64,000 nt of DNA from the NCBI GenBank assembly GCA_002914805.1, contig JXTB01000002.1, positions 2,834,609 through 2,898,608 of the forward strand, read 5' to 3'. A model generated the notes under the pieces. It ran no database searches. It was given only the letters and a program-made list of their open reading frames with translations, and was not told the origin of the DNA. This stretch comes from Parasponia andersonii. Lineage: Eukaryota > Streptophyta > Magnoliopsida > Rosales > Cannabaceae. Positions within the stretch are counted from its first letter, which is position 1. The number at the start of each line of letters is the position of its first letter. Shown piece after piece: positions 12,127-24,306 of this stretch. The translations under genes were made by a program, and so were the position numbers.

Positions 12127-14683
12127 TCAAAGGGTCTCCAGGAACTGGGAGAAACTGGGGTATTTTGGCTCCCAGCCAATTTCCTGACGAGTTTTTGAGT
12201 TATTTAATCTCTTACCCAAAGGATCAGTAGTTCCTGCATAGAAAACCAAAATTCAATATACTGAAAGGCCCAAAAAAAAAAAGGATAAAGAATTCAGTTC
12301 TGGTAAGTCCTGAAAATGATGAGAAAAAGTATGGGAGAATACTACGGTACATATGAAAGAAAGTTGATCTCTCATCTTTTATATCTACGTGAACTATAGA
12401 AAGACCTCTTACCAGTAAAGGCCTCAAACTTTTTGTTGAATTTTCCACTTTTATTAACCAAGTCCATTACTTCTTGCCTGTAAGAATTTGACATTGTAAG
12501 AGAATATTCTCTGCAAATGCTAGTATATTTAGTTCACCGGGAAGACTGGGGAAAGGAGTTATATAAACTTCTGGTACCAATTGACATTTAAAATCGAGAT
12601 TTAAAGCGATTAAAAAAAAAAAGGGGGGGGGGGGGGGGAACCTGGATAAAGGATGATTATCAACACCCAAGAAAATTCGGCCTCGTAGTCTCTTCTTCAA
12701 TATTGCAACAGAGAGGGAAGCGGCATCCTGTACAGAGAAGCGCTCAAGTCAAAATCAATATTGTTTTCAAACTCCTACATATAATAACATCGTCGTCATT
12801 ACACAGACAAGAGACAAGGAATACACTAAACAGGACATAGCAGTACTGACAGTCCAGCAACGTCTAAACCACATAAGCTGTCAAACGAAACTCAAAAATG
12901 ATATAAATTTTAACTACTATGGGAAGATCAAGAAAAAGGCATGATCTAGTAACATAACTAAAATAACAAATTTTAAGCGTCAATGTATTTACAAAAGAAA
13001 TGTAAACATCACAGTTTCATAAAAAATAGTAAATCACTTGATCTTATATACATGAGTGCATAAAGATGAAGCTCTGACCTCGTAATGTATTAGATTCAAA
13101 ATGTGATCTGGACGAGTTTCAACAGTCCCCTTCTCTAACCAATAAGAATGTGCACCTCTATCTGCTTTGTATGTATGGTTAAGGTCACTCGTCTCAGACA
13201 TTAATATGTAGCAATATTTTCCCATATCCATGAATTGTACAATTTTCAAATGTAATCTAAATAAATAGATTGCACAAAGGATATGTAAAGACCACCCAAT
13301 CTAACAACACAGCCACCAAACTCCAGAACAACTTTCTCTGCTGTTAAAAGAACATCTGTCCTAGGGCTTCTTCCTATTGGCACCACGGGAGTGTCCTTTA
13401 CAAAGGAGAATAAACATTATGAGAATAGAAAACACCATACTTCCAATGTGAATTATAAACTACTTGAGTAAAGGCAAATAAGGATGAGAAAACAAACCCG
13501 CATAACTCAATAGAGAAACAGAATCCACATTAAACTGATGATAGAAAGATATTTAAAATGCTGCTACCAACAGAAAAGTAAGCCTTAGATGAAATATCTA
13601 CCTCATCACATGGTCCATTGTCGCTACGGTCATATGGCGCAGAGCTTGATGTAAACAAGAGAGAACCTTCGCCATTCCAGCTCAACCCAGCTTCCCTGTT
13701 TGATCCATCACAGAACCCACAACACAAGTTCAAAACGATGTCAAAGTATAACAAAATCAAATACTATCGGTTCAAATTTGAAAGTAAAGAGTTCCATCTT
13801 TCTAACTGCATAAAGGACTCTACTCAATCAACTTAAGTTCATTTAACCAATAATTTATTTATGGCAAATAGTGAAAATCTCAAATCAGGTACAGTTTCCT
13901 GCTTACCAAACATCACCCGGATAATCCGAGCTTCTGGAGGGAGGAGCACAAAATATGACATAAGGAAATTTGTTGGTCACTTCTGTACCCTTCAAAGATG
14001 GATTAATTCCCAACTCAATCAACTCCTCATGATGGTCAGTGGTCACAGTTTGCCCATGTATTTGGGAACCCGGATGCTCCTGATTATATATGAACATTCA
14101 ATATTACCAAAAATAAACATGACCCGAATTCTCAAAACAAACCAAATCCCAAGTTCTCATCCAATTTGACAGCCTTAAACTATACTTAAATAAAAGTAAT
14201 CAGCATAATTTAGGATTATTAAGAGTTAATACAGGTACCTCCCGCCATTTCTGAGCTACTAAGCGACCAAGAACTCCTGGCCCAACAATCAACAAGTCGT
14301 TCTCTCCAACCAAACGGGAAGATGATTCCTTCAATTCTTCGTCTGGTGCACCTTCACCAACCAAACCAACCCAAGAAAAAGTCAATTCAAGAAATACCCA
14401 GATAAAGAAAAGCTCCAAATTTTGATTAAATTTGAAAAATAAAACGTGGGTGTGAGATAAAAAGACCAATGGTGGAAGATGCAGAGACTTGGAGAGGCGT
14501 AGCCATTGATGACGATAACGATGACAAAGTGGGTTTCTTGGGACTGAAATTGGGGGTTTTGAGGAGAGTTCGAGAGGTTTTCGAAGCGATATACCAAGAA
14601 GAACAGGGGACAATTCTGAAATGCCCAAAGAGTGCTTGGGGTCCAACGGCATTTGTGAAACCAACAACAATGGTTCCCATCAA
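12127..14683 (-). CDS. Plastid-type NAD(P)-binding Rossmann/SDR-like protein (9 exons, 351 aa)
   Basis: Minus-strand exons: 14467-14683, 14239-14351, 13907-14079, 13602-13695, 13285-13395, 13079-13168, 12642-12727, 12413-12477 and 12127-12233. All phases agree and give 351 aa from the first ATG, or 350 from the second. The first 70 or so residues are Ser/Thr-rich with several basic residues (SKTSRTLLKTPNFSPKKPT), suggesting a chloroplast transit peptide. The dinucleotide-binding motif is LLIVGPGVLG (about 92-101), followed by PYVIFCAPPSRSSDYPGDV, LFTSSSAPYD, GGCVVRLGGLYKADRGAH and a C-terminal EIGWEPKYPSF. This is an atypical extended SDR/epimerase-like family resembling Arabidopsis At1g19690; its substrate is not known to me. 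Intron 5 (13169-13284) is a U12-type AT-AC intron, and exon 7 ends at a weak donor next to a poly-C run. ATG 14683 is first in frame. Confidence 0.85.
12623..12638. repeat. Poly(G) run, 16 bases, in SDR intron 7
   Basis: Sixteen G on the + strand are preceded by a poly-A run. In the sense of the minus-strand gene this reads as 16 C followed by T, starting three bases into the intron. Confidence 0.95.
13169..13284 (-). other. U12-type AT-AC intron (intron 5 of the SDR-like gene)
   Basis: On the minus strand the intron begins ATATCCTTT, an exact U12 AT-AC 5' splice site, and ends CCTTAAC CATACATAC. CCTTAAC matches the U12 branch-point consensus, with the branch A about 10 nt from the terminal AC. 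Splicing here is phase 0 and joins GGLY to KADRGAH in the expected conserved order. No GT-AG alternative nearby keeps the frame and those residues. Length 116 bp. Confidence 0.9.
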
Positions 14684-15644
14684 ATACGATTCTTCTTCTT
14701 TCTCCTCGAGCAGGGAGACCCTCGTGCCCCGTCACAGAGGGCCCTTTTTTTTTTTTTTTTTTTTTTTCGTGGGACTGGTTATGGAGGTATTTCGTAACCC
14801 AATCATAAACTGACAAGTGGCCAGATGGGTTGGGTTGGATTGGTTGTGTCCTTGATGGGTAAGCTGATCATCAATGAGCTGACTTTCCATGATGAAACTC
14901 GGTTGACCGGACAAAAGAAAGAGACGGTGTCAGAACTTATTAGAAGAAGATAGAGATAGAGACTACTTGCTCTTCTGCATATCCTAGTAGTAATGCGACG
15001 GCGTTTGGAATCTAATCATATTAATCTAAATCCGAGGGCCAATTCTCCAAACTTTATGGTTAGGTCTTTCTTCTAATATTCTTACAACCATATACATATC
15101 AATTTATGTCAAGTGATGTCCTGCATTATTCTTTCTTTTTTTTTTTTTTCTTTCTTCATAAAATTTTCATCTAGATTCCAGAGTGCTTCCATGCTGATTT
15201 TAACATAATACTTTCAACTATGATACAAAATTAGATATGGAGAGCCAATAAACACGAAGACAATAATTATTATAAACGAAGATTTGTTACTTCAAGCCAA
15301 TGTCATCAATGGAATTTCCTTCACAAGCTAAAGCCAAAACAAGACGTTCAACAAGCAAAGTTGAAGAAGAGAAAATTGACTCAACAATATATGGCCAAAT
15401 TAAAACAAGTAATTAGTAAACAACATTGTTTGGTCCATAAGAATCGAACAACAAACTCATGGGATAGGATATATAATAAAAAATTACTCATTAGTGAGAA
15501 CTGGTAATTTGTGTTATTGTTTTGAGTTTGGGTCGATACAATAACACGTTAATCTTATATCTTTATAAGATGTGATTAATAAATATGTATGTAATATGTT
15601 TAGTATATATATATATGTCATCAGATTTACTACAATGTTTGATA

Positions 15645-15731
15645 TTGGTACTACTTTATGTCTAATTTGTGATCAATACAAAAACAAATTTCTACTACTT
15701 TATGTCTAATTTGTGATCAATACAAAAAATA
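15645..15731. repeat. Direct tandem repeat, about 44 bp unit
   Basis: CTACTTTATGTCTAATTTG followed by TGATCAATACAAAAA occurs twice almost identically, then diverges. Confidence 0.85.
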
Positions 15732-16139
15732 ATTTTCTATCTTTTTTGGACATGTGAGCTGTCTAAACGACTTTGGTTTTCTTCCGGTTGGGGTATTACA
15801 ATCATAAGATGGACTAAATCCAAACTAGTTCCATATTAGATATTGGAAATTTCTTATTCTCAGACAATCAGACAACCATATACTAGGACCTTTGATAGAT
15901 CATGACAATATCATGTTATTTACCTCTATTTGCTTTGAGGGGATATGATTGGAGTGGAGTTCTATTGTCCATAATAAGCCCAATTCTAATTTAGCTGAAT
16001 TGGTGTGAAAGGGTTCTATTAGCCTTTAACTTTTACTCTTGAATTTGAGTCGTGGACCTCGCAAACGTGGTCAAGATAACTGAGAACCTCCACTATTTTC
16101 TTATATCAAACTCAATGTGGATACAGTTGTTCGGGATAA

Positions 16140-16640
16140 TTACTTTGTTGTTGTTTTAGTAACTAGAGATGCAAATAGATCAATGTTGAATTTAATTACC
16201 ATGAGATGTAGGGGAAATAAATCTTTTGGTTGTCGAAATGAGCGCAATTCTCTTGGCCATCAACTATACAATTGTCAATAATTGGAATTTGGTGGTTGTA
16301 GAAAGTGACGGTAAGAATGCTATAACTAGTTTTGAAGAAGAGGATACGGATTGTCATTAGGAGTTTAAAGATCTGGTATCCCAAGGAAAGTTGCTTCGAT
16401 TTCTTTCAGTTCTCTTTTGTTTGTAGGGAGACCAATTATGTAGCACATAACTCAGCTGCTTGGGCCGCATTAAACCTTTCTTTTGGTCATTTTTTAATTT
16501 CTTAGGTTCCTACTAGGATCTTTTCTACCTGTCTACATGGGACTACTACTTTGTTTACTTTTTGAGAGTGGTTGTGGCTTCCTCTTGCCATTATTTTTTC
16601 TTGTTCTTTCTCAATGAAGTTTTCCTTTAGCAATATATAT
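16140..16640 (+). pseudogene. Degenerate RNase H domain fragment of a retroelement
   Basis: Reading from 16235, the frame gives EMSAILLAINYTIVNNW then LVVVESDGKNAI, the pattern of plant RVT_3-type RNase H domains found at the 3' end of LINE-like elements (an acidic residue after a beta strand, then SD). The frame is broken by a stop after DTDCH and continues shifted as VCRETNYVAHNSAAWAA, the conserved R-xx-N-xx-AH-x-A-A-W motif near the domain end, followed by further stops. The fragment ends in a run of AT dinucleotides where a LINE tail would be. Only the C-terminal domain is left, so it is a dead fragment. Confidence 0.65.
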
Positions 16641-16658
16641 ATATATATATATATATAT
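16629..16658. repeat. (AT)n microsatellite after the RNase H fragment
   Basis: Simple AT repeat immediately downstream of the retroelement remnant, possibly grown from its tail. Confidence 0.8.
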
Positions 16659-19199
16659 AACGGGACCAATTACATACAATAGTAATTTTTTTCATTCTTT
16701 ATCGATATGGAAATTAATTTTAATTTTTATATTTCAATCTAATGGTTACAATTAATTACATTTGATAATTATATTTGAACGAATTCCAATGTAAATTAAA
16801 TACTAGTATTTATTTTCGTAACCATTATATTTCAAAATTTGATTATCTCTGGATAGGGAATAAAAAAAAATATCTCTATTATACTCACTCCCATACATAT
16901 ATATTGTGTATCTAATTATAAACCATTTGACATGATTATTCACTATTAAAAGATACACATATAATTTGATTATGCATGCACTAATTATAAGTCTAAGATA
17001 CAAATGTAAACGTGTTTAAAGTTACATTTCAAACAATAAAATATTATTGAAAGTGTAGTATTTGTATTGTGTTAATATGAAAACTATCCATTCAATTAAA
17101 AAAGTTATATTTGTCATTTTCAGGTTAAGCGAGATAACTCGAATTTCATCTGTATTTATTCGCATTATAGTTATAAGTTTATAAACATATTACCTAAATT
17201 CGTTTATTTCATGTCATTTTCAAGTTTTATCATTTAAAAAATTATTGACCTTAATTGAGATTTATTTAGCAAACATTACACAAGCAGTGGTATCAGAGAA
17301 GATACTCCTATATCAGTATTTTAGAATAATAAAATTAGACGAACCTCCCCTCTATTGGTGGTTTTATATATTTTGCCTTTTAATATTTGTCATAACAAAA
17401 TCAATACATTTAGCATGAAGTTAAAAATGGTAGCACTTACTAAATTCCTTTAAAAATAAGTTTACAAATTTTACTTTTTTATCGTTGAATATACCCTAGC
17501 TTAAAGTGAATTTTGCATTTAGATACAAATTTAAAAATAATAAAAATAAAAACCTTTAGTGGATGTTTCAAAATTTCATATGTCAATTTCCATCACATTT
17601 AGCATATATTGTTTTTTATTATTATGTTGCATACTATCAAAATTTTTCCACTTAACGCTCATAATTTTAGATAATGTTTTAAGTAGCATTTTTTAAAGAA
17701 TATATTGCTCAAAAACTTGAGTTTGTAAGATACTAGTTAATGTAATCCAAAATATACATTAGCTAAATTTGGTTTTCAATTTTCATAACTTAAGATCTTA
17801 GGATACGTTATGAAATAGGAGTTTTAAGAAAGTAATTCAGAATTCTTTATTCTATAATTGATGGTTGGAATCAACAAATGCCTGTTTCATTTGCCATCTA
17901 CTTTTGTTTTTTATAAATAGATTAAAATTAATGTAGGAATTGTACTAATCAGTGTTAAATCAGCATCAAACTAATTTAATCCAAAGGCACATTAAAAACT
18001 AAAAGAAATGTGGTCGGTATTACATTTATTTACAACTCATTCAACTCCTAATGGTGCTTCACATCTAAACCTACTTCGACATTAACATCATTTGTATGGA
18101 AAACCATATTGCCTATGGTCATAGTATTTTCACCTACCTTAACTACCTTGTTCTCCTGTCTTTGTATTCTGTTGGCATTTGCATTAATGGGGGATAATGA
18201 TGTAGATTATAGAATAAGGCATCTCAGTTTAAGATTCTTGAAATTAGTTTTCTTAGCTATTACATGAAAATATAGTTTGTTAGTGGTTATATGTAAAGAG
18301 ACAAGTCAGTTGTGGCTCGTAATTATATCTCTATCTAATTATAGACTCACCCTACTTGGTGATTCTTTAGTATACATAAGCACAATTTATGTAAAAGATA
18401 TAGAGTTTTAATCAATTTTGATAGAAAACTTTGTATATTTGGAAATATAAGTCGAGTGTTGGTGTAAAAAACATTGAATTTAACTATCTATATGATTTAT
18501 GGAAAATTTACTTAAAAAGACGAAGATACCCTTGATAAACCATACTAATAAAGGATTGTTTGTATTTGAACTATTAGAGTATCCAACAAAATATGTCACC
18601 CCCTAAATCCAATGAGTGGCATATATAGGGAAGAAATATATCATGACAATATGTCATCCATGCTTGACACACATACTTGATGTGTTCAATAATAGATGAA
18701 CCCCATAATGCCATGCAACACACGTTTGCCGCCATTTATACCTCATATATAGTGCCTTTTCTTTGCTGTTTCTCTCTCTCGTCATTCTTTAGAATTAAAA
18801 AAAAAATCCATTTATAATATGTAATTAGTATTATATTGTGCTTGACAGATAATGTTGTCTTTTTGGTCTGATGTTGTATTACTAAAACAGAAAAGGAATT
18901 CCACCAATCAGTTCATGTAAAACGACAACGCATACTTGCTTATTGAGAAATAGCTCTTCAAATGGTATTTCTCTCCTTTAAAATTTCCTTATGAAGGGTA
19001 AAGAAAAGACCGAGTATTTTCCATGAAAGTGTTTAGCTTTTCAATACGAGTTTAGAAGCAAACTCCAATACTATACCAAATAAAATAAAGTTTCTTTTCA
19101 GATCTCCATAAATTTTATCAAACCAACAAAAAAACCCACTTCGGTCCTAAATTCAACCTCAACAAACTGAAAATGGACAAGAAGAATTGCATATAATCC

Positions 19200-19363
19200 T
19201 ACTAAAAGCCTTTTTTTTTTTTTTTCCAAACTTGTTCCAAAAATAAGTTAAGCATTAAAAAGCCTTTTATTTCCAAATTTTTTCCAAAAATAAATTTAGC
19301 ATTAAAAAGCCTTTATTATCCCCAAATTTGTTCCAAAACTAAATTAAGCATTAAAAGCCTATT
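19200..19363. repeat. Three-copy degenerate tandem repeat, about 55-60 bp
   Basis: The block containing AAAGCCTTT, T-run, CCAAA.TT.TTCCAAAA, then TTA.GCATTAAAA repeats three times with small differences in T-run length. Confidence 0.8.
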
Positions 19364-19811
19364 TTTAATTTTGAGTCATAAATTTACTCCTCTTGAGCTG
19401 CAAAGTGCAATATAAAACTATGAATTATGAATCCAATAGTAAAGTCCCAAAGAAAACAGAGGAACAGAGAATTGCCAGGTAAGCACATTCATGGTATGAA
19501 TAAGAAACCTTGACTCATTAATTAAAAAAGATATAATAAAGATATTAAAAAAATGAAAAGAAAGCTTGAATCAGAATTAGAATCACACTGTCCTTTGCCT
19601 TTGTTTTTTAGACCAATGTGGAGCCCGTCACACCCTACTCACCTACCACGCCAATGAGACATCGCCATGCCAAAACAGGAAAAACCCACTTGATTAATCA
19701 TAATATCTCCTTCTTAGCAAAAACATAAAACAACCAAGTAAATAACCCCATAAGTATTTAGCCAAAAAAAAACAAAAAAAGAGGCCAATAAGTGCTATAC
19801 AATCCGCTCCT

Positions 19812-19817
19812 CACGTG
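19812..19817. promoter_or_regulatory. G-box CACGTG upstream of kinase gene
   Basis: A palindromic CACGTG lies about 820 bp upstream of the kinase ATG, the core of bZIP/bHLH binding sites in plants. The transcription start is not known, so its relevance is uncertain. Confidence 0.3.
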
Positions 19818-20502
19818 ACTTACACTCCACGTTTCAACCATTCATTGGCTCCTTCTGGTAAAACAGTGGAAAGCTTCGGCACAAGATACAAAAACCCAAC
19901 TAGAGGAAGAGAGAGAATTTATTTTGACTCGCCTTGTGAGGAGTTTGGTAAGGTACTTCCTTCTTCACTCACTCACTCACTAATTAAAAAAAAAAGAAAG
20001 AAGGTAAGAGAATCCAAAAGGAGATCCACACCACATTCCTCTTTTCCTTTTTTTTTTTTTTGGGTACAATATCTTCTCAGGGCCAACTTAAGAACTTTAA
20101 TCCACCACTTACCCCTTAAAAAAATATTTAAACTAAAAAAAATGAAAAATAAAACCCCAAAGAAAACCAGAAACAAAGGAAAAAGCAAGTTTTATTTTAC
20201 TGTTTTCTCTTTTATTTTTGGGGTTTGCTTTTGGATTTGTGATGTGTATTTTATAGCTCATATTTTTTGACTGGTGCCCACAAGTTGTGGTCATTTTGGG
20301 CTATAACACTCCAAATCATTGCTCTTTCCTTACTTTTGTCTCAAAAAAGCTCAAGTAACAAGACCATCTTCTCATCAATTTTAGCTTATTCCCATTCTTT
20401 TAATCAAAACCCATTTCCCCCTTTTTCCACATTCCACTCAAAGGGGAAAAAAAAAAAGAATAATTGTAATTAGGGTTTTCTTCTGAACTTGGAGTTGGGA
20501 TC

Positions 20503-20735
20503 AATGGTGGGAAGTGGGCACTGGGTTTTGTGATTTTTTTGAGTCTTGAGTGGTGGAATGCGAAAATGGGATTGAGAAACGAAATGGGTCAATGAGGTTT
20601 GTTGTTTTTGGTGTTGGGTCTGTTTGGTTGGTGAGAAAATGGGGTGTGTGTTCGGGAAAACGGGGAAGCCAGTTGGGAGGGAGAGAAAGAAGGGGGAAGG
20701 TGGTGATAATGAGAGTGAGGTGGAGTCAGTGAAGG
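20503..20735 (+). promoter_or_regulatory. Cluster of upstream ORFs in the kinase leader
   Basis: At least four AUGs precede the kinase start at 20639. They encode 9-residue MVGSGHWVL (about 20503), 5-residue MRKWD (about 20557), 9-residue MGLRNEMGQ, and one beginning MRFVVFGVGS that overlaps the main start out of frame and stops near 20732. If transcription begins upstream of about 20500, as the T/C-rich leader suggests, these would depress translation of the main frame. Confidence 0.45.
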
Positions 20736-23700
20736 GAGTTGAGGCGAGTCAGGTGGTGGTGGTGACTCAGAACGGTGGAAATCGGAAGGAGAATGAGGAG
20801 GAAGAAACGAGTGTGAGGCCCAAAGGCGGTGAGAGGAGGCGTTCGTCGAGGCCGAATCCGAGGCTGAGTAATCCGCCCAAGCACGTCCATGGCGAGCAGG
20901 TTGCCGCCGGATGGCCCTCTTGGCTCTCCGCCGTCGCCGGGGAAGCCATCAATGGGTGGACGCCTCGACGGGCTGACAGTTTTGAGAAGCTTGATAAGGT
21001 GAGTAACCTCGTTTTGAATTTTTGAATTTTGTGATGTTTAAAGTTGATGGGGTTTTCCCAATTTGGTATGTTTTTTGTTTGGTAGCTGAGAATGTAAATG
21101 GAAAAAAAAAAAACAATTTTTCAGGATCAGAAATGGAATCTGGGATTTTGTATTCTATTTCAGGTTCTAAAGTAACCGTGAGCTAAAATTAGATAGGTGG
21201 TTAGGAGCTGAAGAACTCCAAGACTCGGTCAAAATTACATCCATTTGTTTTTATACTAACATTCTTTGCACTTTGTTTATTTTTCTTTTGGAATTCGAGT
21301 GGCTTAGTTGTGCTTTTATTGTCTTAATCAGATTGGGCAAGGTACCTACAGCAATGTGTACAAAGCCAGGGATACATTGACGGGAAAAATTGTTGCACTA
21401 AAGAAAGTTCGGTTTGATAATTTGGAGCCTGAGAGTGTAAAATTTATGGCCAGGGAGATTCTCATTTTGCGTCGCTTGGATCATCCCAACGTTGTAACAT
21501 TGGAAGGTTTAGTGACTTCCAGAATGTCATGTAGTTTGTATCTTGTATTTCAATACATGGAGCATGATTTGGCAGGACTAGCAGCGAGTCCGGGAATCAA
21601 TTTCACAGAGTCTCAGGTATCGAAGAAGTTGCTCTTCTTGCTTTTAATGTGTGAAACTGAGATGTAGCTGCTAGCTACCTTGAGTTAGTTTTCACTGATG
21701 GTAAAGCTGGCTGTCATTTGCTCAGTCTTTGTTATATATATGGATGCGCAGGTCAAATGCTATATGCACCAACTATTATCAGGGCTTGAGCACTGTCACA
21801 ACCGGCATGTCTTGCATCGTGATATTAAAGGGTCAAATCTTCTAATTGACAATGGTGGAATCTTAAAGATTGCTGATTTTGGATTAGCTTCCTTTTTTGA
21901 TCCTAATAACAGGCTGCCCATGACTAGTAGGGTTGTTACTCTGTGGTATAGACCCCCAGAGCTTCTGCTTGGTGCCACCGATTATGGTGTAGGTGTGGAT
22001 CTATGGAGTGCTGGCTGTATTTTAGCTGAGTTATTAGCAGGAAAGCCCATCATGCCTGGTCGAACAGAAGTAAGTTTTTGATGTTTCTATTCATAGAAGT
22101 TTTTGATGTTTCTATTCATACGGCATAGTATTTCATAAGACTGCCCTGCCACTTTTAGATGCTTCATGGGTTTTGTACTTTCATTGGTTTATTTGGTACT
22201 TGATAAGTTATTTTTGTACCATCCTGTTACTTCTGCTACTGATTTTTATTTCTTCAATTAGGTGGAGCAGCTGCACAAGATATTCAAGTTATGTGGCTCT
22301 CCTTCAGATGAATATTGGAAAAAATCAAAGTTGCCGCATGCAACAATATTTAAACCCCAACAATCATACAAACGTTGCATTGCAGAGACATTCAAAGATT
22401 TCCCTCCATCATCATTGCCACTAATCGAGACCCTTCTTGCGATTGACCCTGCAGAACGTCAAACTGCAACCGCTGCATTAAGGAGCGAAGTGAGACTTAA
22501 ATTTTTCTTCTTAATTTGTCTCTTCAATGTTTTAGTCCTTTTTTCTTGACTCTAATATGGCTGGAAGTCTTTGTTATATTTCTATGGCAAACAAGGTAAC
22601 ATCAAACTTTGCTAATTTTAATATGCTTTTTCTCTTTTGCAGTTCTTCACGACAAAACCATACGCATGTGACCCCTCTAGCCTTCCGAAATATCCTCCCA
22701 GCAAAGAGATGGATGCCAAGCTACGAGATGAAGAAGCTAGAAGGTGATGACTGGAAGGATTTATAGATATGTATATGTGTACATTTTTTTTTCTCATAAA
22801 AAATTATTGTAGTTAGTTCAGCGACCACATGAATATAAATCATTCATACTCCTAAATCTTAACAAGTGTCTACAACCAACGGTCCATAAAATTTCCCACT
22901 TCTATTCACTTTATTACGTGTACTCTCAGTGGGACTTTTGTTTTCCTGCTGAAAATATGAATATGTTGATGTTTCTTACTTTGGTCCCGTTTTATTAGTG
23001 CTTTGTCTTCAACCATCTGAAATGGGTTTAAAACATTTTCTTGACTGTTGAATTTTGGTCCTAATTTTTTCTCATCTCATCCTCCATGTTTATTCTTCAA
23101 AGATAATAGGTTGTGTGATTGTATGCCCCACTTTATATATAACAGAAAACATTGTGCGAAGTCTAACCTGAAATCATTTTCATGACTATAATGTAGGTTG
23201 AGAGCTGCTAGCAAAGCTAATGCAGATGGTGTGAAGAAATCTCGTGCACGTGAGCGAGCTCTAAGGGCAATGCCCGCTCCAGAAGCCAACGCGGAGCTTC
23301 AAGCCAATCTGGATGTATGCAACACAAGCGACCCTTTTAGCAATATTATATTTTTCCTAAATTTAAACTAACAAAACACATCTGGTTTGGCTGTTTTATT
23401 ATATAATTAACTTTTCTTCTTATCTGTAACTGCCTTCTCCTTGAGCCATCTTTACTGGTATTCACCTTAGCTCTACTCCCTTTCCTCATAATGGAATAAT
23501 ATTTCTTCTGCATGCTTAACGTGTATTGGCTTCATATTTGACTGTCATATATTCTTAATGGATTATCCTTATCCTTGCCTCTTAAACTGGTTTTTTTCTT
23601 TTGAGTTAAGAAATCTTGATTTTTGAATTTTATGTTTTTCCACACAGAGGCGGCGTCTAATAACACATGCAAATGCAAAGAGTAAAAGTGAGAAGTTTCC

Positions 23701-23938
23701 TCCTCCGCACCAAGATGGAACGCTTGGCTATCCATTGGGTTCGTCACATCACATTGATCCTGTTTTTGACCATCCCGAAGTTCCATTCAGCTCCACCAAC
23801 TTCTCTTATTCAAAAGCACCCATCCAAACTTGGTCTGGCCCGTTGGTTGACCCTGCTGCGGTTGGGGCTCCAAGAAGAAAGAAACAATCGGTCGGTGACA
23901 CTCATTCAAAATCATCAAAAAGAGACTCAAGAAGATAA
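20639..23938 (+). CDS. CDK-like Ser/Thr protein kinase, IBS1/At1g54610 type (7 exons, 566 aa)
   Basis: Exons: 20639-20998, 21332-21616, 21752-22069, 22262-22489, 22643-22743, 23197-23314 and 23648-23938; phases agree and give 566 aa. The start MGCVFGK is a plant N-myristoylation plus Cys3 palmitoylation signal and decides the ATG. Residues 2-120 are a charged, low-complexity linker ending AINGWTPRRADSFEKLDK. The kinase domain follows: Gly loop IGQGTYSNV (121-129), catalytic Lys144 in VALKK, cyclin-helix position DNLEPESVKFMAREI, HRD Asp239 in HRDIKGSNLL, DFG Asp257, and TLWYRPPELLLGA. All catalytic residues are present, so it should be active. C-terminal blocks QTWSGPLVDPAAVGAPRRKK are typical of this plant CDKC-related clade. 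The Arabidopsis relative IBS1 affects defence priming and salt/ABA responses. Membrane location is inferred from the lipidation signal. Confidence 0.9.
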
Positions 23939-24300
23939 GAACACTGCTTGGGCCAAAGAGAATGATGAAAGGTAAATAAATAGTGCGATTTTGTGAGACT
24001 ATATATGAGGCTGCAAATGCTGCTTGTTAAGTGTCTTAAAATCGAATCCGGGAAAGCCAGATAAAATTGCATGGAGAGGTAATATATCTTGTATTTCAGT
24101 TTTCTCATTTCTTCCATTATTTTTGTACCGCGAGAAGTTTCTTTACATATGTATATTTTTTATTAGTTCTCCCTCTGTGTTAAAGAACTCTTTATCTAGA
24201 TTAGTTGAATTTTTAATAAATCTGTTTTGGGAACTCATACTTTCAGTGTCATCTCTAGATTCTTTTTGTGGTTTAATATCTAGCCATATGCCGCTGGCTT

Positions 24301-24306
24301 AATAAA
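24301..24306 (+). terminator. Possible poly(A) signal of kinase gene
   Basis: AATAAA about 360 nt after the kinase stop codon. Plant poly(A) signals are loose, so this is only a candidate. Confidence 0.3.

Larger units (their letters stand above)
14930..19800. other. AT-rich gene desert with repeat remnants
   Basis: No gene is supported except a broken RNase H fragment near 16140-16640. Contents include a two-copy direct repeat near 15645-15731, an (AT)n tract near 16629-16658, and a degenerate three-copy tandem repeat near 19200-19363. A TATA-like and CT-rich stretch near 18740-18785 looks promoter-like but leads to no coding exon. Confidence 0.6.

Noticed and set aside
19815..20270. 151-codon ORF upstream of the kinase gene
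   Set aside because: It is Lys/Phe-rich from A- and T-runs, carries no family motif, and lies in the kinase promoter or leader region.
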